DNA of 64,000 bases, from positions 356,693-420,692 of the forward strand of contig MZZL01000408.1 of NCBI GenBank assembly GCA_002749535.1. The letters run 5' to 3'. The notes beneath the pieces are model-generated. The model ran no database searches, had not been told where the DNA came from, and saw only the letters and a list, made by a program, of their open reading frames with translations. Positions 47,874 through 60,039 of this stretch are shown here, in pieces. This DNA comes from Apophysomyces variabilis (taxonomy: Eukaryota; Mucoromycota; Mucoromycetes; Mucorales; Mucoraceae). A program made the position numbers and the translations under genes. Numbering within the stretch: the first letter of the stretch is position 1; each line of letters opens with the position of its first letter.

Positions 47874-50392
47874 CTGAAGAAGGAAACAAAAAAAAAGGGA
47901 AGCAAAGGAAAACCCGCTGTGTGAGTGACGTGATGATGAACTTTCATGCAAGCACTGAGTTTTCTCTTATTCTACAGTTTCTTTCTTTGTCTTTGGTAAT
48001 AAAGGGCTTAACAAAATGCTGCATGGTTGGAAACTATCTTATTGATCGCATTGCATTATGTTAAACGGTATAAGGTAGTATGGAACCTACCATGAAGAAA
48101 AGTATCCGCCTGTTCTTTCACTTTTGGTTTCCTTGTCCGTTCACTCCTCCTTGGAACTACAGGGCTTCATAAATTCGTTTCTGTCAGCTAATCACCACTC
48201 TTTACTGGCTGGCAGAAATATTCATGTTGGCTTTACTGTTTATTAAATTATATTTTGCCCTACTTCGAAACAAATTTGCATCGATTTAAAGGACCAAGTT
48301 TGCGCTAAAGGATAAGACAATATGCGTCATTAGTGAATGATTTATGCAGGCAGTACATTTTACTTACATGAACTTGATCCTCCAGTGGACGCAAAATTCA
48401 TTCGAGTAGCATGACATATAATTCATGGTTAGTAAATGGGAGTGGTATTATTGATGCCTTCTACTTAGCCCCAAAGGGTATCCCAGCACCCGGCTGGGCG
48501 CCTACACCACACCAAATCCATGATAGGCGTGGGCCCAAAGAACAAGAAAAGGTCCGGAATATGACCTCCGGCACAAAGAGCCCACCCAGCCACCACCCAA
48601 TGGAGAATGTTTTGCTTGCCTGCGCCGTTACATTATAAAAGACTCCAAGTTAGGAATCATGATCAGCATTTTGTCTGGTTTGTTGTCTTACCGCTCTGTT
48701 GGATTTCATCTGTCTGAAACGACCCAATGTTTCAGGTTGTCTTGAATGTCCGGAAGTGTATGTTGTCCTTGCTGTCAGAGACGGATACTTGCTGCAATTG
48801 ACCAGAACAGAGCGTACAATGAGAGGCATTTCTAATATGTTGTCCGAGAGCTATTGTGTCCTGAGATTAAATGGCTGCGTAATAACAACATTCAATCTTG
48901 GCGTACCTTGTTTCACCCAATGCTTCTCTTTAAAGTTGCCTTATGCATACCTTTTTATTCAAGGTTGTGTCATTTCTTGGAAGAGATAAAGTTAAAAGAG
49001 AATTGTTGTAATACTAGGAAAATTACCTTGAATAAGAGTCTAGTACGTCATTCCGTAGTTATCTGATTTTATAATTTAAAGATTGATTTACTACGCTGGA
49101 ACCATGCAGTTAGATAATTCTTCCCAAGTTTGTGCGCTTCCGCCGACAATGTGATTTGATCATACGTTGGAGTGATGAACGTATCATAGGTCAATGTAAT
49201 TAAAAGTGGAGTTCGAGATAAAGCCAAAAGAAAAGATGAATGATGACAATATATCGTCTTATTAATGGAGGAGCGCGTCATGGTATGTCATATTAATGTT
49301 TGTGTAGTCGCGTAGATAGGACAATTGTTGTCGATGGATGTCATGAAGCAAGCTGCGTCAAAGAATCTAAGAGGGGCCGAAAGCGCGGTATGTCCAATGA
49401 CTATGCCACCTATCGATGAAAGGATTACATGTATGAATAGACAAGTGTTACATGCATGAACTGGCGAGCGTTTTTGGTCAGTCGATCAATAATCGAAAGC
49501 ATATGTTTTTTTCACTCATTATTTAATCATATTACCGTAGGAAGTCATCATCCATCAGCTTATGTATCATCCTTAACTGAACTTCCTGCAGTCAATGTAA
49601 ATTACGAAAATACAGTGACTTTGATGGATGTATTGGTTCTCCTCGTTGTATTCCATTTTTCATTTTTTTTGAATGAACATTGTCGTAAAGTAGCAAAAGC
49701 ATACTACATCATCGTAATTCTTATCTTGGATCTTTGCAAGATTTGGGCTATGTGCAGTGCAAGCATGGCTGGTTTTTTGAACCTCTGAGCACTCTGCTAC
49801 GGCACTATGTCAGCGCCAAATTGACTTCTTGTGCGGAGGGCCAAAGATCAGCCTAGAGTTCCCCCCACCCTTCCACTCCCAATTGACCGTTTTCACAGAT
49901 GATCAAGACTTTTACATAGATTATAGAGCGCTTTATATAGCTTAGATGTTTTATTTTCTGAAAGTTTCGCGAATAAAGGAAGATGATCACCGCAACTCTA
50001 GGGTGATGTTTGACAGTTCGATGGACAAGCCGAAGGTTGCTGAAGAGAAGACGAAAGATGTGGTACACACCCAACCCTGGTTCCGTCGTTTCTTCTGACA
50101 TTTCCCCTCCCAAAAAGAAAATTGATTGTTACGCGTCTTTCAAGATATGAGTTGAGATAGATGGAGGAGTTTTTTATTTTATATTACTTTTTCTACGAAT
50201 AAAGCGCGGTTTTGGGGGATTGTACCACATCTGGAGTCGGAGCGGAGGCAACCAGACTTGGCGTAAGAACGAACGTTAACGCATTTTATAAGTGGCGCAA
50301 GTTACGTGCAAAAAGCTGTAATTGAAACTCCATCGTGTAGACTAAGATGAACCTAGCGCTCTGCTCATCCTCGTGTTTTTCCAACTCAGATA
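47874..50392. other. 2.5-kb intergenic region, no gene seen
   Basis: This is the divergent space between the F-box gene (-) and ALG6 (+). A small GC-rich patch at 48,480-48,600 includes a 6-bp hairpin. Short frames show no motifs. Confidence 0.4.
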
Positions 50393-52358
50393 ATGTCAAA
50401 GGAAGCCAATGGGTCGACATTCTTTGCACATAGTCCCTTAAAGCAATGTATTATGTACCTTGTTCAAAACCACACGTTCTGGACAGCACCCATTGTTGGT
50501 GTACTGTTTGCATTGCTTGTAAGATGGGCAGTGGCACTTAATCCTTATTCAGGTAAATCTCTTCGATAGTGCGCGCTTTTATATGATCTGACCTGTTATT
50601 CTTGGGCTGGTAGGATTCCAGGCACCGCCTATGTATGGCGATTATGAAGCACAACGGCATTGGATGGAGATTACCATTCATTTACCAACCTCTCAATGGT
50701 ACCGATACGATCTTCAATGGTGGGGACTTGATTACCCTCCTCTGACAGCATTCCACAGCTGGCTTTGTGGTAAAGTGTAGGTACTTTTCGCCTTTTATTC
50801 TACCTTACAACTAAACGTGAAAACGCGTAGCGGCTCTCAAATCCAGCCGGACTGGTTTGCTCTAGACAGCTCACGCGGTTATGAGTCCCCTGAAAGTAAA
50901 TTCTTTATGCGTTCGACTGTGATCGTTTCGGAAGCCCTGATCTACATACCAGCGGTCCTGGTATTTTGCCACATTTTATATGGTACAGAAAGCTATCTGA
51001 AAAAGGTAACTACGACTCTACCTGGAGCCTTAATCTAGGGAAAGCTAATTCTTTGTTTCCATAGTATATCGCTGCTACCCTTATTCTGATGCAACCCGCC
51101 CTACTCATGATAGACCATGGTCATTTTCAGTAAATACCATCAATTTACCACGCGTTCACTGAATCTTCCACTTTGGTTACCAATAGATACAATAGCGTCA
51201 TGTTGGGCCTAGCTTTGTGGGCTATTAACGGTTTTCTGACAAACCACTACGTTTTGGGATCTATCTTCTTTTGTGCATCCCTGGCTTTTAAGCAGATGGC
51301 ATTATATTATGCACCGGCTGTATTTGCCTTTCTCCTAGGAAAATGCTTTCAAAAAGGGTAAGTAAATAGAATAAAAGATACGTACGATCAACGCACTAAT
51401 TGGCTGAATTCATTATGCAGGCCAAGTCTTTTCTTTAAACTTGCCATCGCCGTCCTGTTGACGTTTGGAATCCTCTTTGCACCTTGGCTTACTTCACTGG
51501 ATGATTTCCTACAAGTTGTTCATCGTATATTCCCTGTAGCCAGAGGTCTCTATGAGGACAAGGTTGCCAACGTTTGGTGTGCTCTCAACATCGTAATCAA
51601 ACTGCGTCAAATCCTGACTCTTGAAACGACTTTGAAGCTAAGGTTTGTGTCAAATTTAATAGGTGATCCTTTCTGGAACTTACTTTAACTATTCTCTTTA
51701 ACTGCAGTCTTTTTACTACCATTGCTGCTGTGCTACCCACAAGCATCCATCTTGGATTATCGCCATCGCGAAAACGCTTTATTTATGCCCTCGTTAACTC
51801 ATCCTTAGCCTTCTATCTTTTATCTTTCCAAGTACATGAGAAATCAATCTTACTCCCTGCACTACCTATCACTCTGCTGATGATCGAAGAACCAGTAGCT
51901 GTCAGCATTTTTATGCGTGCTGCCATGTTCAGGTAAAGTTATAACGCAATATACATGGCAATTATGGTTAACAGCTGATAACAGTATGTTTCCTCTGTTG
52001 AAACGCGAAGGTTTGGCACTGCCATACTTTGTCACCACCGAACTATGGAACTATTTGGCACGTGGTCATGGCTCAGAAGTGAACAGGACAGAATATTATG
52101 CTACTTTGGTAAGGTTAAGGGAAAATTATTTCTGCCATTTGGATTTGCTAATAGGACGTGAAAAAGATGACGAATGTAGCTTTCGTATTATGGCATGCTA
52201 TCGAATGGATGGTCCCACCACCTGCCCATTTACCGGATATTTATACTGTACTTAACGCTGTCATCAGCTGTGGTATCTTTTGTACCTTGTATTTATACTT
52301 TGTGTATCGTCAGTTTAACCTTGTATCTTCTACTAACCATCATCGGAAAACGCAGTAA
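50393..52358 (+). CDS. ALG6: ALG6, Dol-P-Glc:Man9GlcNAc2-PP-Dol alpha-1,3-glucosyltransferase
   Basis: Nine exons (50393-50552, 50614-50776, 50831-51006, 51065-51129, 51187-51357, 51421-51642, 51718-51932, 51985-52108 and 52155-52358) give 499 aa. The enzyme adds the first glucose to the lipid-linked N-glycan in the ER lumen. After the first TM, the luminal loop has the ALG6/ALG8 signature: [34 protein letters not shown] and [20 protein letters not shown]. The DYPPLT and SRGYES motifs favour ALG6 over ALG8. Further hydrophobic segments ([46 protein letters not shown]) complete a GT-C multi-pass enzyme. The acidic DYE in the first loop is the expected catalytic site. CEM1 follows 238 bp downstream on the same strand. 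Confidence 0.92.
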
Positions 52359-52596
52359 AGGCATGCCATACAATTGTTCTTGACCCCGAAACATTGAAGG
52401 ATTTTCCAAGTTATCACCTACAATAACCACTTCTGCTATGAAATTGTTGGCTGTTTGTGTTTTAACTCGTCAGTTGCTATATGCCAGCATATTTGGATTC
52501 TTTTGCTGCATGATGATTGGCAGAAACTTACCAGCGTTCGCTGTCCGAATTTATGTCTTCATTTTGGGCCTATTCTGACACTTGTGAGTTTAAAGC

Positions 52597-54302
52597 ATGG
52601 CACGTAGAGTTGTTGTTACTGGCCTGGGTCTGGTCACACCTGTGGGTGTAGGTGTTAAGACAGCATGGAATAATTTGTTAAATGGCCATTGCGGTGTCAC
52701 TTCACTTGCTCATGTCCCTGAATACGAAAAACTTCCCGTGCGCATCGCTGCCCGTGTGCCAGAGGGACCGAAGGATCAAGGTCAATTCGCACCGAATGAA
52801 TGGCTAGACCGAGGAGTAAGTTCAATAGCAGTATAGCAAACTTGCGAGCGGCCTAAATGGGATTTATTATATCAACCGCAAATTGAAGGATGAACGTACT
52901 ATGGCTAAATTTACGCAGTATGCACTGGCTGCTGCTCGTCAAGCCTTGAATGATGCTGAATGGATGCCACAAGATGATCTATCAAAGCAAAGAACTGTAA
53001 GAGAGAACTAATGAGAAGAAACACTGAAAACAAAGAATTCAGGGTGTCTGCATTGGATCTGGTATGGGCAGTCTGGAAGATATCGTGTCTGCTTCGTTGG
53101 CATACAGTGCATCGGTAAGGTCTTTCAGTCATCTGTATTGCTTCTTTTCTGATACTGTATTCTTCAAAGGGTCATCGAAAGATATCGCCTATGTTTGTGC
53201 CGCGTATTCTCGTGAATATGGCAGCAGGCCATCTCACCATGAAACATGGATTCCAGGTTTGGATGGATGGAATCTACTGTTGCTCTTTACTAAATATGCA
53301 GAAAGGGCCCTAACCATGCAGTGTCAACTGCTTGCACTACTGGGGCTCACTCGCTCGGTGACGCAGCACGATTCATTCAGTATGGGGACGCGGACGTTAT
53401 GGTAGCTGGTGGGACAGAAGCGGCTATCCATCCATTGGCGATTGCTGGATTTGCCAAGTACGAACCATGCGTGTTTCGTATTCAGTAAGCTCTGACAATC
53501 TTTCTAGGGCTAAATCTCTGGCGTCCGGTTATGATGACAATCCCACAGCATCGTCTCGACCCTTTGATAGTGACCGGTCTGGATTTGTGATGGGCGAAGG
53601 AGCGGGTGTGGTTGTTTTGGAAGAATTAGAACATGCCAAGCGACGCGGAGCGAAGATCTATGCAGAACTTCGTGGATATGGTCTCTCTGGCGATGCACAT
53701 CATATGACAGCACCGCCCGAGGACGGGCGCGGTGCAGCGTTGTCAATGAAACGAGCATTGGCCGCAGCCAAGTTAGGTTCAGCCGAGATTGATTACATCA
53801 ATGCACATGCCACAAGTACACCTGTGGGTAAGTAAATGAAGACCAAGATAAAAAGCGAAGACGTGTTTTCTAACGTATAAACCCTCGTTTTCCTTTATCA
53901 AGGGGATGCTGCGGAAAACCGCGCAATAAAGCAGGTTTTCGAAGGCTACTGGAATAAAATTAATGTCTCTTCTACCAAGGGTGCTACTGGTCATCTCTTA
54001 GGCGCTGCAGGTTCGGTCGAGGCCATTTTTACTATTCTTGCGGTTCATCATGTAAGAAAACAACACTCCCATTGAAAGGCGATGATGACTAACAGGGTTC
54101 TCCCCCATTTTTCTTTCTCCGATTTTTGTGGTAGAACATACTCCCACCCACATTAAACTTACACAAGCTAGACGAAGAATTTAACTTGAACTATGTTCCG
54201 CTGGTAGCCCAGGAAGGAAAAAAGATTCGGGCGGCATTAACAAACAGCTTCGGCTTTGGTGGCACGAATGCGACATTGTGTTTTGCAAAGGTTGACAAAT
54301 AA
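52597..54302 (+). CDS. CEM1: mitochondrial 3-oxoacyl-[acyl-carrier-protein] synthase (FabF/CEM1 type)
   Basis: Eight exons (52597-52815, 52889-52996, 53043-53114, 53170-53256, 53306-53457, 53508-53827, 53903-54051 and 54135-54302) give 424 aa. The condensing enzyme elongates acyl-ACP in type II fatty acid synthesis, which feeds lipoic acid production in mitochondria. The active-site Cys is in [15 protein letters not shown]. The two His are in [11 protein letters not shown] and in the [15 protein letters not shown] region, and the [10 protein letters not shown] tail is intact. The start [17 protein letters not shown] begins directly with the thiolase fold, as in yeast Cem1, so the targeting signal is short or internal. 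The type II single-domain form separates it from the giant cytosolic FAS. Confidence 0.93.
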
Positions 54303-54589
54303 AAGCGTTTTTCAGTTGTATCATGACAAAAGGCATTTGCTTGATTTAAACTAGTCCAGCCTATAAAACGCGTTCTCATCCATATCGCTTTCGAAAGCAG
54401 AAATTCACTTGATGGTAGACAAGGACCATTTCAGGAAGATATATAAAATATACGTATGATATGCTTAGATCATTGTTTAGTCGCCGTAAAGAAGATCAAA
54501 AACATTGTCCTTCATATTAACGGTTATTTTTATTTGAGTTGTAAACATACCCTCAGTATACGATTAACCCGAGCTGCTCCAGCCTTAAT

Positions 54590-55986
54590 TTACCGCAGTG
54601 GACTGTAAGGTAAAGGTCTCAATATATAAGAATACATGCTGTCCACCAAACGAACTAATGGATATGTTCCCATATCAGTTTCGATATCCTCCAAGCATAT
54701 CGCTTTTCCCTAGGGTTACCTGTATTGTACACTGTCTCCGCCCAACCATCCACATTCCAAGCGTCTTCTCGTGTAGTTTTACGTGTCTGGAGATCACTGT
54801 AAAAGAAAGACAAAGATAGAAAGTGATTTTGAGTTTCGCCCTTTCCGAGTGCATTTTTAGCTCTCTTACGGGTAGGTCCACATGTGGTGAACGGTGTTCA
54901 ACTCCCCAAGTTGGCTAAACCATGCTCCAACTGGCTCACAAAACTGCTTTCGGCACTCAAGTCCCTTTCGCCTGTAGAAACAAGTTTAGGAATAAAGCTT
55001 TGGCTCGACCTCCTTTTCTGTGTCTGTGTAACTCACCAATGCATTTCCCACTCCAGCAAGCGTCCAGGCTTTATGATTGTAGAATGAAGATCGTCAGTAT
55101 TTAAGAAAGAGCGACTCAGGCGTCTTGCTTACCTTGAGATTGTATTTCCGTAATTCAAAAATGCCGTTGGTCACCTTCGGTGGCGATGTCATCCAGAAAG
55201 AGAATTCCAACATCATACTGTTTTCGCGAGATATCAAAAGTGGACGAAGCTTTCTCAAGAATTCTGCATGGACCTACCGCAGAAAGGAAGCAAGTTATTA
55301 TAATGCGAGAAAGGAAACCTTTGGCTAATGCTTACGGGATCTTGAGCTAAACGGCTCACGGTTTGCTTGTGTCCTGGATAACCTTTGTACTCCCAAATGT
55401 GGACTACCCCAACCACAGTTAGATCCTGCCTATATGGTGAACCAATGCATCCATCATACCAAATGTATCTAATTCACCAATCTCGACAGACCAGCTTCCA
55501 CAGAGGTGAACATCGTTTAACGGATCATTAGCGATACGTGGAAAGTGTTCAGTACTGCGTTCAAACGATCAGTGTTGATGGAAACGAACAAAGAATCAAC
55601 TTACACCAGCTGGATGTACTCTTCCACTTTGTCTGGTCTGACTTTGTGTTCTTTGTTTTCGTTTTGCGTGGCATAACGGTTAGTTTATGTTTGATGCGTA
55701 AAGGCAAAACATAGAACTCACTTTGTAGCTCATGAACGTATTTTCCACGCGCCAACATCTTTGAATGTGTTTGACTTTCCTCTTCCTTCACTCGTTTGGA
55801 GCCATACAAAACTGCCTCAATAATCTCATTAGCCCTACCCTTTTCGGGTGCCTTCTTTTCGATCTGATCAAACGAGATGGAGGTTGATTTAAACCCTTGA
55901 TTCGCCAAACGAGAAGGCTGTAATGTACGGAAGGTGTTAATCAAAGGCGAGTTTCGACGAGGAAGGACGGAGAGGCGCGGAAACAT
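54590..55986 (-). CDS. NIPSNAP family mitochondrial protein
   Basis: Nine exons (55986-55722, 55650-55605, 55554-55460, 55403-55336, 55273-55133, 55068-55037, 54971-54870, 54796-54720 and 54654-54590) give 296 aa. The N-terminus MFPRLSVLPRRNSPLINTFR is a basic mitochondrial presequence. Two NIPSNAP domains (ferredoxin-like, dimeric alpha-beta barrel) follow. The first has KMLARGKYVHELQKHKVRPD, CGSWSVEIGELDTFVHIWEY and GYPGHKQTV. The second has GIFELRKYNLKPGRLLEW, FSQLGELNTVHHMW and DLQTRKTTREDAW. Animal NIPSNAP1/2 act in mitophagy signalling and branched-chain ketoacid binding. The fungal role is open. A 32-nt exon (55068-55037) and a 46-nt exon (55650-55605) were placed by reading phase and by this family alignment. 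The gene is convergent with CEM1, 287 bp apart. Confidence 0.9.
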
Positions 55987-57116
55987 GACTGAAGACAAAC
56001 AAGAGGAAGACCAATGAGAGGAAAAAGAAAAAAGAAAAGAAAACAAAGTTTATCAACATACGTTTCGCAGCATGAAAGAGTATTTAAAGGTCCATTTCGA
56101 ACGTCATCGCGTAAATCTTTCTCATGCAACACATGACACGAAACTTTAATTTCGCCTGGAAACCAATCATGCGTGCAACTTCCGCAATTTCCCCGTCCGA
56201 CATCGTACGGCCTTATGCCAAGCCATCCAAAAGCGTTTCTATTGGTGGTTTTTGTATGGATGCATTTACCTGTTCATACACCTAAAGAGAACTGAAAGCT
56301 AACAGGAGTATTTAGTTGAGACCATCTTAAAAAGAATGGCTGATCTTATTGTCCTCCGGATATGTCAAAAAAATTTTGGCAAAGAAACGGGACCATGAAG
56401 AACGTGCCGTCTTCAGCTCAAGCTCAACAAATTGTGTTTCCGAATGGCAATGTGAGGAGATTGTACGTCAGTCCATGCTGCGTTGCCAATGGAGTGGTTT
56501 TGGAAACGGATTGAACAAGCCCTCGAAAGAAATATATGTCAAGGGTAGTGCTCCTCGACCTGACCTGCTCATGTCCATTCACCTTTTTTTATACCAATGA
56601 GATATCTCTTCTTAACAATGATTAGTTACCATCAATAAAGATGACCGTACTTTTCTTTAACCGACGAGTAAGCCAATCAGACGTGTATTTAGCGCAATCT
56701 TTTGTACTAGATCTATACCAAGCTTTGAGATAGCTTTCTTTACATGGCTTTTATATCGCATTAGAAAAAAGGAGCTATGAATATATATACTTTCATCAAT
56801 GCATTACATAGAAATTACATGCTGTTACTAAAACGTGCCAGCAGGACACTTTATTTAGCCTTTGTGGTTATTTAAGCTTGCTGCATGCAGGTCCTTCTAG
56901 ACCTGTATGCCATATCGGACGTAAGTGGCTTGCTTTTCGGGGGAAAAGCCATTGGGACACGACTACCCCGTGGTGTCCGAATGATTGCTTGGCCAATTAC
57001 TCTTAACAGTTTTAAACATTCATCGCAGTTACGCCAACCCTCTGTTGCAAGATTCATTCTTCCTTTATATTTTCTTTTCTTCCTGCGACCTTTAGGAAGT
57101 AAAACTTGTTTTTGAC
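55987..57116. other. divergent intergenic region (NIPSNAP / TMEM230-like)
   Basis: Small frames occur on both strands, for example MRATSAISPSDIVRPY at 56,169 (+). I could not join any of them into a credible gene. The region includes the promoters of both neighbours. Confidence 0.4.
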
Positions 57117-57668
57117 ATGCGTAATCCTCTCAAGGGAAAATTAAGAAGACGACGATTTGTCGAATTACAAGAAGACCCAGGGTTCACTGCTGCTCAATTT
57201 GAATCCCCAGAAACACCAAGCAAGTTTTAAGCAAGTTGGGCTTTTTCTACTGTTCACTTGTATTCTGACCTTACCTATTTTAGTTCCGTGGAAAGCCATC
57301 GGTTTGGCAACTCTGCTATTTGGCGTAGGCTCAATATTGATTACGCTCGGCGTACTCATCAAATTACAGTATATTGCATCGGATGTAAGTCCAACGATAA
57401 AGTATAAAAAAAAAGGTTTTGTTTTTCTTTATTGCGCAGTCTAAACGAAATAACGTTAGGTTTGGCTCGATAGAGGCATTCCGTTCTTGGTGCTTGGTAG
57501 TATCATGTTTATCCCAGGCAGGTGCCCGGATTCAATCTTTCACAGTTCAGAAAGAAACACATCTAATTTCTTCTTTCCTTACTAGGTGTATACCATCTCT
57601 ATGTAGCCTACTATGCCTATTATAAGTATCCAGGCTATGATTTTTCAATGATACCTGAATGGGATTAG
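57117..57668 (+). CDS. TMEM230-like membrane-trafficking protein
   Basis: Four exons (57117-57219, 57284-57384, 57460-57517 and 57586-57668) give 114 aa. The product reads MRNPLKGKLRRRRFVELQ, FTAAQFESPETPIPWKAIG, then a first TM (LATLLFGVGSILITLGVLI). A second hydrophobic stretch, RGIPFLVLGSIMFIPG, leads into VYHLYVAYYAYYKYPGYDF and a DxxxxPEWD end. Animal TMEM230 has the same order (TPPKIPYKAIALA, then a second TM ending FLPGFYHL, then YDDIPDFDD). TMEM230 is a small protein of secretory, synaptic and recycling vesicles. Introns one and three can only be spliced in frame with GC donors (CCAA/GCAAGT and CCAG/GCAGGT), each with a normal AG acceptor. Intron two is GT-AG. Confidence 0.87.
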
Positions 57669-58177
57669 CATTTCTATTTCTCTGTATGGCGTTGCTTTTG
57701 GTTTCACAAGAAATGTAGTTTATTTGGAATTCTTTCAAATGTAAGAAGCCAACGCTTAGTTTGGATTTCAGATATTCCATGCATCCTTATTTCGGATTAG
57801 ACTTTGTTTACATTGGTCTCCACGGACCGTATTTTTTTCTTTTTTTGTGTTTTCTTCACTTGATTGATAAACAAATACAAGCAAAAAAAAAGAAGAAAGG
57901 GGGGATGTACGGTGTATCAGAGCATAATGCAAAAGGGAAAAAAAGAAAAAAGGAAAACAGCAACAACAGATGACGATGAGTTACAAAACATGATGCATAA
58001 AAACACAAAAAGAAAGAAATGGACGCATAAATATAATTAAAAGGACGTTATAAGCATGCATGCACGCGAAATAAGAAGAAGAATAAAGAAAGAGAGAAAA
58101 AGAGAGAGAGAGAAAGAGAGAGAAAGAAATACCGGTGTGCTTCCTGTATACCTAATGGAAAACTTTGAAACAGTTCC
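57669..58177. other. convergent 3' region with simple repeats
   Basis: This A-rich and GA-rich spacer lies between the TMEM230-like and UCH37-like 3' ends. It contains the GA microsatellite listed next. No gene is seen. Confidence 0.5.
58090..58128 (+). repeat. (GA)n microsatellite
   Basis: This imperfect GA/GAAA tandem tract lies in the shared 3' flank of two convergent genes. It is not a CRISPR-like array because there are no unique spacers. Confidence 0.75.
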
Positions 58178-60039
58178 TTAAGAATCGGCGATTATGTGCT
58201 GCAAATGTCCCTGAGATGCTAGGTAGCCAATAAATGCCTTGATAAAGGGTTTATAGTCGTGCTGCCGTCGGATGGCTCCGTGCTGCATTTGGAAAGAAAT
58301 AAGAAACGGATTGGCCTCGTGATTATTTTTCCTGAGATTTACCTGATATTGCTGACGTCTCATAGACTCTTCTCCCAGCCTTTCATATAGTCGCAAAGTC
58401 TCGTCTTGTATCCGCAACCAGGTGTCCGTCAACTCCTCCATGCATCGTCCCAAATCACCCGATGCTAGTTCAGCATGCACTGCTTCTTGTTCTTCATTCG
58501 GCAGATCTTCAATGGTGCGATAAAAGGTATTCATGGTGGAGACTTCTCGTCCGCGCGTACTTCTTTCCTTTGGAACGAAGCGTCAGCTCTTTTTCCCTTT
58601 TAGATGTTATATTGATATATTCAGCTTACATTTTCCATTGCGTGTCTGTATTCATCTTCCCACTGCTGGACTCGCATAACGATTCGCCATGTAGGATAGT
58701 TTGTATCCAGTTGCCTTTCGATGGCGTGCTTGATATAGGCTTTTGCAACTAGTCGTCGTTGGTAGACTCGGTAACGATCTTCAATCACCGACCACATAGA
58801 GAATGGGATTTGCTGTCGACAAAATCTGCCATAGAAAAAGAAGAAGACGCGTTTGTGGCATGAATCTTGAAGATCAGATTGTGTAAGACAACGGATAAAA
58901 ATAAAAAATAAAGAAGTAGCAATTGAAAGAGAGTACTTGAAAATAGGCTGTTCCAAAATGAAAGCATATATTGAGTTAAGCAAAACACTTACAGGTCTAC
59001 TTTGCGCTGGATCTCTGTTCGAACCATATCAAGCCAATTCTCTTCCGAGCAGGGTGCTATACATCATGGGTCAGTATCCTATCTCGGGTCTCTCTCACCT
59101 GACACATGAACATGTCGTAGTGGTCCTTTTCTTTCTTTCTTTCTCTCTCTTACCGAGACGTAGAGGCCCTTTTTTCAATCCATCCAATTCCCACAAATGA
59201 CCACCCATTCGCAGATAACTAATGTAGCGATACATGTCTTCATTGGACGTGCTGCTTGTTGGGCGGCGCCTAAATACGTACACAAATTGGATGAGACATT
59301 CCTTTCCTGTCTGTTTTCTTTCTCTTTTTTTTTGGGCCTCTCCTGCGTTCTCCGTTCCCCTTACCTTGCTACTTTATTGTAGGCATCCTTAAGTACCTTG
59401 CTGTTTGATAAGCTTAACCCCTTCATCTGAGAAAAATAGAAGTTGAGAAGCCTTTAAAAGACCGTCATGCATCACAACTGGTTTTTACCATGGGACTGAA
59501 TTCACTAGTAAATTCCTTGAAATCTACAAGTTGAGATCCGATATCGATTGAATCTTCACAGTTTAAAAGTACACTCAGCATGGCATGCATTGGATACGCA
59601 TTATGGACGAGCTTAAATGGGATATGGTCAAAGAGGGGGAGTGTAGACACGAGCGCGGTTTAGATTTCTGCATGATTTTTACCTGATTTGCAAAATAAAC
59701 GTCGTTGTTGGCGGTAAATACATCGTCTCTGTGTTGTGGCTCGGGCTTATGGCGTACGAAAATAATAATTCCATAAACAGGTCTAGCAATAACAACAAAT
59801 TATATATTCATGGACTAGTGTAGATGGTCTACACACCTCAAGTCGCGAAAATTGCCCGGGCTCAGAGACTCTATTTCCTCCACTTGAACGCCTTGTACAC
59901 CCATATTGGAACACAGTTCAGACAATAGTTCTAAAATGGCGCAATGAGACGCGACGTGTAGAAAGGAATTCGTTGTCTTGCCTGGATCGGGGTCAATGAG
60001 GAACCAAGGTTCCTGGTCGAGAGATTCCTCTCGTGCCAT
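58178..60039 (-). CDS. UCH37/UCHL5-like protein, predicted catalytically dead
   Basis: Nine exons (60039-59837, 59782-59683, 59611-59489, 59426-59365, 59269-59154, 59056-58993, 58825-58630, 58567-58343 and 58282-58178) give 397 aa. The UCH fold motifs are clear: WFLIDPDPG, GVQGVQVEEIESL, RPVYGIIIFVRH, SVLLNCEDSIDIGSQLVDFKEF, MKGLSLSNSKV and LWELDGLKKGPL. The active site is not. The family reads NACATQA around the nucleophile, but here it is NAYPMHA (Tyr for Cys). The family His motif (AFHFVSY) is replaced by MYRYISY (Arg for His). The Gln of the oxyanion hole (FANQ) and the Asp of ELDGL remain. The C-terminal ULD helix RRQHDYKPFIKAFIGYLA, which in UCH37 binds Rpn13 or INO80, is kept. The protein probably has a structural or regulatory proteasome/chromatin role. 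Residues KTTNSFLHVASHCAILE near the N-terminus may be a 51-nt GC-AG intron (59981-59931). Confidence 0.9.

Noticed and set aside
48488..48504. hairpin CCCAGC-ACCCG-GCTGGG in a GC-rich patch
   Set aside because: It has a single short stem, no T run, and no gene end nearby.
58090..58128. tandem GA-rich units that might be read as a repeat array
   Set aside because: It is a simple microsatellite without spacers, so not a CRISPR array.
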